Source of the DNA: UBA9647 sp049522195
GTDB taxonomy: Bacteria; Bacteroidota; Ignavibacteria; UBA10030
Direction: 5' to 3'
Length of the DNA: 62,458 nt
Assembly: GCA_049522195.1 (NCBI GenBank)
Contig: JBEKOB010000012.1
Span: 1 to 62,458 of the forward strand
Numbering within the stretch: position 1 is the first letter of the stretch; each line of letters starts with the position of its first letter. Positions 45,200 through 52,875 of this stretch are shown piece by piece. The notes beneath the pieces are model-generated. The model saw only the letters and a program-made list of their open reading frames with translations. It made no database searches and had not been told where the DNA came from. A program made the position numbers and the translations under genes.

Positions 45200-45352
45200 A
45201 GAATCAAAGGGACGGCAAGTGACGGTCGTGGTAATCCCCGAGTTCATTCACACGAAGCTGATTTGAAAACAACAAGCGATTTTATTCATGTCGAAGCCCC
45301 GCGTCTCATCGCCTGTAGTGATTGCTGAAGAGACTTGCCGGGGTTTTTATTT
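45200..45352 (+). ncRNA. Candidate small RNA or attenuator leader
   Basis: Between a consensus promoter and a terminator-like hairpin lie about 150 bases without a solid gene. A 15-codon frame (GTG 45219 to TGA 45266, with AAAGGGA upstream) could be a leader peptide. I see no match to SRP, 6S, tmRNA or RNase P RNA. Either an independent small RNA or a transcription-attenuation leader for the next gene would explain the layout. Confidence 0.4.
45297..45352 (+). terminator. Terminator/attenuator hairpin abutting a start codon
   Basis: CCCCG (45297-45301) and GTCTC (45303-45307) pair with GAGAC (45330-45334) and CGGGG (45339-45343), followed by TTTTTATTT. The ATG of the next gene is only 12 bases beyond. 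Confidence 0.6.
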
Positions 45353-45363
45353 CTCTGAATGAA

Positions 45364-45897
45364 ATGACAGGACGCTCGCTGATAGAATTTGAGTTCAAAG
45401 AATCGGATATCAAGAAGATAGCGCAGGTTCTTGGTGTGCCGGTCAAGCACAGAGGCAGCAACTATCGATTCGAGCTCGAGAACAAGAGCCTCAATCGGAA
45501 ACTGGCATTGGAGATTTACCCGTCGATTAATATCGGTCCTCGCAGGGGTAATCTCATCTCGGTGTATACGCCGACCGCCCATCTGCAGCTGCATTTCTGC
45601 ACCGGGTACGTCGTCAGCAAACTCCTGGGTGAGATTACTTTTGTGGCAGAGTCCGACGGGAAACTCTCCGGCCTTACTGTGGAGCGTGAGGGAGGGTGCT
45701 CGCTCTACGCGAACGTGGATCGTGGGATTCTCTCCGGGGACTTCACAACGCTAGGTCCGGAAGTGATGCTCTCCGGCATCGCATTGTCGTTAACTGAAAA
45801 CATCCTTCCTCAGTCTGCATCCACGGGCTCAGAAGCGAAGGGGAGTCGGAAAAGTCAGGAGAAAACGAAACGGAAACAAAAAAACAAGACTGGATGA
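45364..45897 (+). CDS. Hypothetical protein upstream of ybeY
   Basis: I do not recognise this 177-residue protein. It is predicted mixed alpha/beta for the first 145 residues (IEFEFKESDIKKIAQVLGVPV, LISVYTPTAHLQLHF) and ends with a Lys-rich tail (SRKSQEKTKRKQKNK) that may bind RNA. ATG 45364 is preferred over TTG 45322, because the TTG lies inside the terminator hairpin. No ribosome site is visible. The stop overlaps ybeY as ATGA, so a link to rRNA maturation is possible from context only. Confidence 0.65.
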   Translation: MTGRSLIEFEFKESDIKKIAQVLGVPVKHRGSNYRFELENKSLNRKLALEIYPSINIGPRRGNLISVYTPTAHLQLHFCTGYVVSKLLGEITFVAESDGKLSGLTVEREGGCSLYANVDRGILSGDFTTLGPEVMLSGIALSLTENILPQSASTGSEAKGSRKSQEKTKRKQKNKTG

Positions 45898-46325
45898 TCG
45901 TAGTATCGAACAATCATCCAACTCTTCGATTTCCGAAGCGGGAAACTTTCCGAGCTATTCAAAGCGTTCTACAATATGAGTCCGTGCGATCGTTCCAGGT
46001 GTCGGTTGTTTTTGTCGGGAGTCGGTTCATTCGGCGCATCAATCGACAATATCTCCAACACGACTACGTCACCGATGTCATCGCATTCCCGCTCGGCGAG
46101 GGGAACAAAACTCCTCTTGAAGGAGAGATCTACGTGAATCTCGATCGAGCGAGAAGCCAGGCACGTGACTACAAGGTCCGGATCGCAGAAGAAACCCGGA
46201 GGCTCCTGATCCATGGGACGCTCCATCTGCTCGGCTATACCGACTCGACGAGCCGAACAAAAGCACAGATGACACAGCGGGAAGATCTCCTCCTTGCCCG
46301 TCTATCGGCATCCAACAGGGAGTAG
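45894..46325 (+). CDS. ybeY: Endoribonuclease YbeY
   Basis: This rRNA-maturation and quality-control RNase has 143 residues. The zinc motif begins HGTLHLLGYTD: His107 and His111 are kept, while the third His of the E. coli motif is Asp117. From memory, Asp at this place is usual in Bacteroidota relatives, so it supports the lineage rather than loss of function. It overlaps the genes on both sides. Confidence 0.92.
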   Translation: MIVVSNNHPTLRFPKRETFRAIQSVLQYESVRSFQVSVVFVGSRFIRRINRQYLQHDYVTDVIAFPLGEGNKTPLEGEIYVNLDRARSQARDYKVRIAEETRRLLIHGTLHLLGYTDSTSRTKAQMTQREDLLLARLSASNRE

Positions 46326-46330
46326 TGCAC

Positions 46331-46786
46331 ATGCAGGAACGGATTGTTGAAATCATCCTTTTTCTGGTCAGCGAGCTCAAATCCAACAAACAGCTCAACG
46401 ATGTTGATGTCTCACTGCTGACGGAGAACGGTTACACGCAGACCGAAATCTCCACCGCGTTTTCATGGCTGTTCGAACGGATGTCCGTGGGACAGGAGCT
46501 TGTCGCCAAGGATCAGGATACACGGCTCTCCCATCGGGTTCTGCATGAGGCGGAAAAGATGGTTATTACTCCCGAGGGCTTTGGCTATCTCTTACAGTGC
46601 AGGCAGCTCGGTCTCCTGTCAAACGCAGACATTGAGACCATTATAGAGCGGATCATGGGCGCTGGATTCTCAAGCGCCGGTGTCCCCGAAATGAAGAGCT
46701 TTGTTGCGGGTATGCTGCTGGACGGCGACAACCAGTCCGGCATGAGCGGCCGCATATCGCTGAATAGTGACGATACGATTCATTAG
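46331..46786 (+). CDS. DUF494 (Smg-like) protein
   Basis: The 151-residue protein matches the Smg/DUF494 family (MQERIVEIILFLVSELKSN start, GYTQTEISTAFSWL). Its role is unknown; it is often found near topA, as here, with topA 11 bases downstream. ATG 46331 behind GGGAG is preferred to GTG 46325. Confidence 0.85.
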   Translation: MQERIVEIILFLVSELKSNKQLNDVDVSLLTENGYTQTEISTAFSWLFERMSVGQELVAKDQDTRLSHRVLHEAEKMVITPEGFGYLLQCRQLGLLSNADIETIIERIMGAGFSSAGVPEMKSFVAGMLLDGDNQSGMSGRISLNSDDTIH

Positions 46787-46796
46787 TAAAGGTTGA

Positions 46797-49055
46797 ATGG
46801 AAAAATCACTCATTATAGTAGAGTCTCCTTCAAAAGCGAAGACGATCAACAAGTACCTCGGTAAGGAATATATCGTGCAGGCTTCGGTCGGTCATATCAA
46901 GAATCTTCCGAAGAGCAAGCTCGGTGTTGATGTGGAGAATGAATTTGCAGTTGTCTATGAGAACATCCAGGGAAAGGATGAAGTCATAGAAAAGCTGCGC
47001 GACCACGCAAGCAAAGCGAAAATGGTCTTTCTGGCGACGGACCCTGACCGCGAGGGGGAAGCGATTGCCGCACATCTCGCCGACGAGATCCGGCCGGTCA
47101 ACAAGCATATCAAGCGTGTGCTGTTTCACGAGATCACTGCAGAAGGTGTGCGGGAAGGGATGCGGCATCCGAAGAAAGTAGATTCGCACCTGGTCCTTTC
47201 TCAGCAGGCCCGGCGCGCAATGGATCGGATAGTGGGATATAAAGTGAGCCCATTCGTGTGGAAGACTGTGTACTATGGTCTATCTGCCGGACGTGTCCAA
47301 TCAGTGGCGCTGCGTCTCATCTGCGAGAGGGAAGATGCAGTCAAAGCCTTCGTCGCGGAAGAGTACTGGTCCATTACAGGCGAATTCCAGACGTCGCAAA
47401 GCGAGCCGTTCCTAGCAAAGCTCATGAAGGTCGCCGGCTCGGATCCCCGCATACCGGACGAGACAACGATGCGCGGGTATTTCGACGATATCCGCAAGCA
47501 GACGTACGAAATCAAGGGTGTTGATCGAAAACCCGTTAAACGTAACGCTCCCGCACCGTTTATTACAAGCACGTTACAGCAAGAAGCTGCACGCCGGCTC
47601 CGGTTCTCCGCAAAGAGAACGATGATGTTGGCGCAGAAACTGTACGAAGGCGTTGTGGTCGGTGAAGAGGGCCCAACCGGACTTATTACCTATATGCGAA
47701 CGGACTCGACGCGGCTCAGTGCAGAGGCTGTCGCTCAGGTTCGGGAATACATCTTCAACAATTACGGGAAAGAATATCTCCCCAAGGAGCCGCGGCTCTT
47801 CAAAAAGAGGAAGGCATCACAGGATGCGCACGAGGCGATCCGTCCTACCTCCTTGAAATTCAGTCCGAAAGAGGTGAAGAAGCATCTGGACAAAGATCTG
47901 TATTTGCTCTACGAGTTGATCTGGAACCGGTTCGTTGCCTGCCAGATGTCACCAGCCGAGTTCGAGCAGATGTCTGTCGATGTGGTGGGTGGGGATTACC
48001 TGTTTCGCGCGTCCGACCAGCGTCCGTTGTTTCGTGGCTTTCTGCAGGTGTACGATGACATTGCCGAAGAAAATGGTGGCGAGAAGGATGAGGTTGACCC
48101 GGTCTCGAAACTTCCTGAAAACCTGGGGAAGGGTCAGGCAGCGACGCTTCGCGATCTGATCCCCAGGCAGCATTTTACAAAACCACCTCCGCGCTACACG
48201 GAGAGTAGCCTCGTGAAGGAGCTTGAGTCGTTGGGCATCGGGCGGCCGAGCACGTACGCGATGATTGTCAGTACGGTCATTGACAGGAAATACGTCGAGC
48301 AAAACGAGCGGAAGCTCAACGCCACCGAGCTCGGTATGCAGGTCAACAAGCTCTTGGTGCAGTACTTCCCCGACATCTTCAATGTGAAGTTCACCGCCCA
48401 GATGGAGGAGGAACTCGACACGATTGCCTCCGGCAAGCAGCTCTACGTGAAGGTGATGAAGGATTTCTATGATCCGTTCATCCGGGCGCTGGAGAAAGTG
48501 GACAAGAACGCTCAAAAGATCAAGAAGTCGTTGCAGGAAGAGACCGATGAACTGTGCGAGGTCTGCCAGCGGAAGATGATCATCAAGTGGGGCCGGAACG
48601 GTCGATTCATGGCCTGTTCAGGGTACCCCGAGTGCAAGAACACCAAACCGCTTGCCGAAGACGCAGAGAAGCATCAGCATCTGGCCGGAATGAAGTGCGA
48701 CCTGTGCGGTGGCGACATGGTCGTAAAAGCAGGACGGTTCGGGACGTTCCTTGGATGCTCGAATTATCCGACCTGTAAGAACACAAAACCGATCTCGATG
48801 GGGATTCCGTGTCCGAAATGCAAGCAAGGGGATCTTGTCGAGCGAAAGACGAAGAAGGGAAAGCGCACGTTTTACGGGTGCAATCGATATCCCGAGTGCG
48901 ATTTCGCATCGTGGGACAAGCCGGTCAACCAGCCATGCTCGAATTGCGGCTCTACCTATCTCGTGCAGAAGTACACGCAAACAAAAGGAGAGTATCTGAA
49001 ATGTCCTGAGTGTGGAGAAGAATTTGAGAGGGAACAGATGGCCGTTGGAGCCTAG
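46797..49055 (+). CDS. topA: DNA topoisomerase I
   Basis: This type IA topoisomerase relaxes negative supercoils. The 752-residue protein has the TOPRIM domain (IVESPSKAKTINKYLG; DPDREGEA near 82-88) and the active Tyr299 in TYMRTDST. At least three Cys4 zinc ribbons lie in the last 180 residues (CEVCQRK, CDLCGGDM, CPKCKQGD, CSNCGSTY). Length is in the normal range. Confidence 0.97.
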   Translation: MEKSLIIVESPSKAKTINKYLGKEYIVQASVGHIKNLPKSKLGVDVENEFAVVYENIQGKDEVIEKLRDHASKAKMVFLATDPDREGEAIAAHLADEIRPVNKHIKRVLFHEITAEGVREGMRHPKKVDSHLVLSQQARRAMDRIVGYKVSPFVWKTVYYGLSAGRVQSVALRLICEREDAVKAFVAEEYWSITGEFQTSQSEPFLAKLMKVAGSDPRIPDETTMRGYFDDIRKQTYEIKGVDRKPVKRNAPAPFITSTLQQEAARRLRFSAKRTMMLAQKLYEGVVVGEEGPTGLITYMRTDSTRLSAEAVAQVREYIFNNYGKEYLPKEPRLFKKRKASQDAHEAIRPTSLKFSPKEVKKHLDKDLYLLYELIWNRFVACQMSPAEFEQMSVDVVGGDYLFRASDQRPLFRGFLQVYDDIAEENGGEKDEVDPVSKLPENLGKGQAATLRDLIPRQHFTKPPPRYTESSLVKELESLGIGRPSTYAMIVSTVIDRKYVEQNERKLNATELGMQVNKLLVQYFPDIFNVKFTAQMEEELDTIASGKQLYVKVMKDFYDPFIRALEKVDKNAQKIKKSLQEETDELCEVCQRKMIIKWGRNGRFMACSGYPECKNTKPLAEDAEKHQHLAGMKCDLCGGDMVVKAGRFGTFLGCSNYPTCKNTKPISMGIPCPKCKQGDLVERKTKKGKRTFYGCNRYPECDFASWDKPVNQPCSNCGSTYLVQKYTQTKGEYLKCPECGEEFEREQMAVGA

Positions 49056-49099
49056 TTCACCCATCGAATAGTATGACCTACTCTGAGGGTTGTGTTGGT

Positions 49100-49996
49100 A
49101 TGCACACCAGCGTTCGCAGTTTCCTGGAATATCTCGAGGTCGAACGTAACTATTCCGCCAACACGATCCGTTCGTACGAAGCAGACCTGCACCAGTTTGT
49201 CACTTACCTCGATTCAAATCACATTCATTCACTCGACGATGTCCGGAAGCCGCTCCTGCGTTCGTATCTCAGCAGTCTGCTCGAAGCAGGGTTGGCGAAA
49301 AAAAGCGTTGCACGGAAGATCGCGTGCCTTCGCTCGTTCTTCCGCTATGCGAGGCGGCACAAAATCACGACCACAAACCCGACGCTCACGCTCATTTCGC
49401 CGAAGCTTGACAAGAGGCTCCCGTCGTACCTTGACGAATCTGCAATAAATCGTCTCTTCAACTCCGTCGATACGAAAACTCCCGAAGGAAGAAGGAGTGC
49501 TGCAATCCTCGAAGTGTTTTATTCGACAGGTATGCGCTTGAGTGAGCTCATCAACCTTGACGTGGATGACTTAGACTTTGCGCAGGGTGTGGTGAAGGTG
49601 ACCGGCAAAGGTTCGAAGCAACGGATTCTTCCGGTGGGACGTCGGGCCCTACAGGCTGTGAGGGAGTATCTGCAGGACCGGCAGCGTGTCTTCCTGAAAC
49701 ACGATCCGGCCGGCAGCGAGTCCGCGCTCTTCGTCACCTCAAAAGGGGCAAGGTTCTATCCTGTAGCCGTCATCCGTATGGTGAAAAGCATGATCGGAGA
49801 GGTTTCGGAAATCGAGAAACGGTCGCCGCACGTGATCCGCCATTCGTTCGCAACACACTTGTTGAATCGCGGGGCAGACCTGAGGGCCGTGAAGGAGTTG
49901 CTGGGACACGAGAGTCTTTCGACAACGCAGGTGTACACGCATGTATCGACCGAACAACTGAAAAAAGTGTACCGTCAATCTCATCCGAAAGCATAG
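49100..49996 (+). CDS. xerC: XerC/XerD-type tyrosine recombinase
   Basis: The 298-residue protein has an N-terminal SAM-like DNA-binding domain (about 1-90) and the catalytic domain: Arg146 (TGMRLSEL), a Lys in TGKGSKQR, His244-x-x-Arg247 (HVIRHSFATHLL), a His in LLGHESL and Tyr279 (TQVYTHV). Its position directly after topA and its length fit the chromosomal dimer-resolution recombinase; whether it is XerC or XerD is not clear. ATG 49073 in the same frame is an alternative start with weaker support. Confidence 0.9.
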   Translation: MHTSVRSFLEYLEVERNYSANTIRSYEADLHQFVTYLDSNHIHSLDDVRKPLLRSYLSSLLEAGLAKKSVARKIACLRSFFRYARRHKITTTNPTLTLISPKLDKRLPSYLDESAINRLFNSVDTKTPEGRRSAAILEVFYSTGMRLSELINLDVDDLDFAQGVVKVTGKGSKQRILPVGRRALQAVREYLQDRQRVFLKHDPAGSESALFVTSKGARFYPVAVIRMVKSMIGEVSEIEKRSPHVIRHSFATHLLNRGADLRAVKELLGHESLSTTQVYTHVSTEQLKKVYRQSHPKA

Positions 49997-50047
49997 AACA
50001 GTGAGTAAGCGAGAGCAGCACCCCCGACCGATAGAAAGGAGCTCAAG

Positions 50048-50383
50048 ATGAACACGATTGTGACATGTAGGCATTTCAAGGCACATGAAGAGCTGGTTGA
50101 CTATGCAAAGGACGCAGCAGAGAAGCTTGACCACTACTATGACGGCATCATGAAGTGTGAGATCAAACTGAGTTACCACAAGGCGCAAAACAGTGTCAAG
50201 GTCGCCGAAGTAATTCTCTCGGTATACAAGCAGAAGATCACCGCAAAAGTAGAGACCGATGACTACCACAAGTCCATCGATGGTGCAATCGTCAAGGCTC
50301 TCGCGCAGGTAAAAAAATACAAAGAAAAACTCCACGCGAAAGACCGGATCCAGGTCAGGCGCGTTCGGTCGAAAGCGGATTGA
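50048..50383 (+). CDS. hpf: Ribosome hibernation-promoting factor, short form
   Basis: The 111-residue protein is the single-domain HPF/YfiA fold that sits in the decoding centre of idle ribosomes. It lacks the C-terminal dimerisation domain of long HPF, though the basic tail (RIQVRRVRSK) is extended. AAAGGAG precedes ATG 50048. It is 19 bases from hprK, a linkage seen in several phyla. Confidence 0.92.
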   Translation: MNTIVTCRHFKAHEELVDYAKDAAEKLDHYYDGIMKCEIKLSYHKAQNSVKVAEVILSVYKQKITAKVETDDYHKSIDGAIVKALAQVKKYKEKLHAKDRIQVRRVRSKAD

Positions 50384-50402
50384 GTATGGAGGGCAACCTT
50401 CT

Positions 50403-51410
50403 ATGACACTTGAGAACTTGAAAGAAACCCGGCGCGAGAGCATCACTGTCGGATATTTCTTCGAAGCAAATAAAAAACGGCTGAAAATGGCCGCGGTGAA
50501 CGGAGAGGTTGGGTTTCAGAAGGTCATCCGAGACAAGAGCATTCACCGTCCGGGGCTCGCACTGGCGGGTTACGTCGAGCTGTTCACGTACGACCGGGTG
50601 CAAGTATTCGGCAACACGGAGCTGCGGTATCTCCGGCATCTGAGTCTTGCGGAGCGCATCAAGTCATTCCAGACCATTTTCCAGTTCGATCTCCCGTGCA
50701 TTGTGGTCAGCGGTGACCATCAGCTTGACAATGAGCTTGTCGAGATTGCGACGCGGCATGGCGTTTCGGTTTTCAAAACCCATCTTGAAACCACGAAGGT
50801 GGTTTATTTTGTCAGCGATTTCCTCGATGACCAGTTCTCGCCGCAGACGGTAATTCATGGGTCGTTCATGGATGTCTATGGCATTGGTGTGATTCTGGTG
50901 GGCCGGTCAGGCATTGGCAAGAGTGAGATAGCTCTGGATCTGGTTGAACGCGGGCACCGACTAGTGGCAGACGACGTGATAATGGTCACACGCAAAGGAG
51001 AAGGAATTCTCATCGGTGCGGGGACGGATGTCGTCAAACATTTTATGGAGATTCGGGGCCTCGGGCTCATCGATATTCGGTCAATTTTCGGAATCAGGTC
51101 AATTCGTTTTCAGAAACGTGTAGAACTCGTCGTGGAGTTGCAGGAATGGAGAGACGACCTGGAGTATACCAGGACAGGGCTAGATCACGAAAACATCTCA
51201 GTACTGGGAGTTGATATCCCGCACGTGAAGCTTCCGATCTTCCCAGGCAAGAATATCACCGTGATTGTTGAAGTTATCGCCCTTGACTATCTGCTGAAGC
51301 ACTACGGTTATGACGCCGCACGAGAGTTTGCGAAACGTCTTGATGCGGCAATCGCAGAGAAAACGAAGGGGAAGCGTGCCATCGATTACTTCGAGCACGA
51401 TTTCGAGTAG
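50403..51410 (+). CDS. hprK: HPr kinase/phosphorylase
   Basis: It phosphorylates and dephosphorylates Ser46 of HPr-type proteins, linking carbon status to control. The 335-residue protein has the N-terminal domain and the kinase core with P-loop GRSGIGKS (about 166-173), the preceding catalytic His in VIHGSF, and the signature EIRGLGLIDI. No PTS sugar transporter is present here. Confidence 0.94.
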   Translation: MTLENLKETRRESITVGYFFEANKKRLKMAAVNGEVGFQKVIRDKSIHRPGLALAGYVELFTYDRVQVFGNTELRYLRHLSLAERIKSFQTIFQFDLPCIVVSGDHQLDNELVEIATRHGVSVFKTHLETTKVVYFVSDFLDDQFSPQTVIHGSFMDVYGIGVILVGRSGIGKSEIALDLVERGHRLVADDVIMVTRKGEGILIGAGTDVVKHFMEIRGLGLIDIRSIFGIRSIRFQKRVELVVELQEWRDDLEYTRTGLDHENISVLGVDIPHVKLPIFPGKNITVIVEVIALDYLLKHYGYDAAREFAKRLDAAIAEKTKGKRAIDYFEHDFE

Positions 51411-51424
51411 CTGGGACAAATTGC

Positions 51425-51453
51425 TTGACAAAACCCCGAATATTTTCTAACTT
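51425..51453 (+). promoter_or_regulatory. Promoter for M23 peptidase operon
   Basis: Consensus TTGACA (51425-51430), 17 bases and TAACTT (51448-51453). About 80 bases of leader follow, with a small hairpin ACGGGA-TTC-TCCCGT at 51486-51500. Confidence 0.6.
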
Positions 51454-51540
51454 CGGGCAGCTTTTTCAAGGTAGTGAATCGAAACACGGGATTCTCCCGT
51501 CACTGTAATCAGACACGAAGGAACACGGCCCGGGCATACG

Positions 51541-52491
51541 ATGAGGAGATTCAGACTCTACTATTTTTCATCGAAGTCTCTCAGTTTCATCGAGGCGAGG
51601 TGGTTCAAGACGAAAATCACCACGATCTCGATGGTGCTGGGGATGTTTATGCTTGCTGCCGGATTTGTGACGAATCAGATGTTCGATGATTTCCTCGGGT
51701 TAGGTCTGCAAAGGAATCAAGTCCTCGTTGCTGAAAATTCCGTGCTGCGCGATCAGCTCCGAACAATTGGTGGAAGGCTGCAAGGATTGCAGAGCAAGCT
51801 TGCGGCCCTGAGTGAGCAGGGAAATGAACTGCGGCTGCTGGTTGATCTTCCGAAGCTCGATGATGACACGCGTTCGGCTGGTTTCGGAGGCACAGAGGAG
51901 CGGATCGATCTCGGTGTCCCGAGCGGAGTCAACCGGATGTTGAACGACCTCCGGCTTTCGATGTCAAAAGCGGAAAAGGAACTGCAGCTTCAACGGACAA
52001 GCTACACTGAAGCGGTCGAGAAATACGACATGAACAAGGCGATGTATCCGTGTCTGCCCGCGATCAAGCCGATGGAAGGGTACTATTCGATTCATGGATT
52101 TGGGATGAGATATCATCCTGTGTTCCATGAGATGAGGCTCCACGAAGGTCTCGACATCGCGAACGACATCGGCACGCCGGTCCATGCGACGGGCGATGCT
52201 GTCGTGGAAGCTGCCGGGCGTACCGAGGCGGGGCTTGGAGTGATGGTCGTACTGAACCATGGATATGGATACACGACAGTGTACGGCCACTTGAGCAGAG
52301 TACTTGTGCGACCTGGAGACCGAGTGAAGCGCGGCGCGACGATAGCGCTTTGCGGCAAGACAGGCATTGCAACCGGCCCGCATCTTCATTACGAAGTCCG
52401 CCTGAATGGAGTACTGCAGAACCCTGTTGATTTTTTCTTTGACGACGTCGATTACAAGAAGATTAAAGAGCAACTCGCATCGAGCCAGTAA
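51541..52491 (+). CDS. M23-family (LytM) peptidoglycan peptidase
   Basis: The 316-residue protein has a basic N-terminus, one membrane segment (about 30-47), a coiled coil (about 58-105) and a C-terminal LytM domain. The zinc motif is HEGLDIAN (first His and Asp) and GPHLHYEVR, with TVYGHLSR between. All metal ligands are present, so it should cut peptidoglycan cross-bridges in the periplasm. The next gene starts 61 bases on, past a hairpin without T-run. Confidence 0.92.
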   Translation: MRRFRLYYFSSKSLSFIEARWFKTKITTISMVLGMFMLAAGFVTNQMFDDFLGLGLQRNQVLVAENSVLRDQLRTIGGRLQGLQSKLAALSEQGNELRLLVDLPKLDDDTRSAGFGGTEERIDLGVPSGVNRMLNDLRLSMSKAEKELQLQRTSYTEAVEKYDMNKAMYPCLPAIKPMEGYYSIHGFGMRYHPVFHEMRLHEGLDIANDIGTPVHATGDAVVEAAGRTEAGLGVMVVLNHGYGYTTVYGHLSRVLVRPGDRVKRGATIALCGKTGIATGPHLHYEVRLNGVLQNPVDFFFDDVDYKKIKEQLASSQ

Positions 52492-52552
52492 TACTGGAGA
52501 CTCGGGCGGGATGTTCCCGAGTGGTTGATGAGTTCGGAGGAGTTTTTGAGCA

Positions 52553-52777
52553 ATGATCTGGACACTCGAATTAGCATCATATCTGGATGACGCGCCGTGG
52601 CCCGCGACGAAGGAGGAATTGATCGATTATGCCGTGAGGACTGGCGCTCCGTTGGAGGTTCTCCAGAATCTTGAAGAGCTGGAAGATAGCGACGAGCCGT
52701 ACGAAAGTATGGAGGAGATTTGGCCGGACTACCCGACCGACGAAGATTTCTTTTTCGAAGACGACAAAGAGTATTAG
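52553..52777 (+). CDS. DUF2795-like small acidic protein
   Basis: This 74-residue, very acidic protein has the DUF2795 pattern: a short hydrophobic start, APWPATKEELIDYAVRTGAP and a helix VLQNLEELED. The last 25 residues are Asp/Glu/Phe-rich. CGGAGGAG precedes ATG 52553. Family function is unknown. Confidence 0.78.
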   Translation: MIWTLELASYLDDAPWPATKEELIDYAVRTGAPLEVLQNLEELEDSDEPYESMEEIWPDYPTDEDFFFEDDKEY

Positions 52778-52835
52778 ACTTGCACTGTACCTCAGATGAG
52801 GTTGCCCTCCTTGAAAACGGAAAGGGCCAGGATTG

Positions 52836-52866
52836 AACCCAGCGTTTCGCGGCTGGGTTTTTTTTT
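52836..52866 (+). terminator. Strong rho-independent terminator
   Basis: AACCCAGC (52836-52843) pairs with GCTGGGTT (52852-52859) and a run of nine T follows. It ends the M23-DUF2795 unit and lies only nine bases before the Omp85 start codon. Confidence 0.9.
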
Positions 52867-52875
52867 GAACTCCCG

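Noticed and set aside
51475..51522. Cobalamin-riboswitch-like string CCCGTCACTGTAA in the M23 leader
   Set aside because: Only this short core resembles the riboswitch. The leader is about 80 bases, too short for the full fold, and other conserved boxes are absent.
52500..52522. Hairpin ACTCGGG/CCCGAGT between M23 and DUF2795 genes
   Set aside because: No T-run follows, and the genes appear to share one transcript, so it is not called a terminator.
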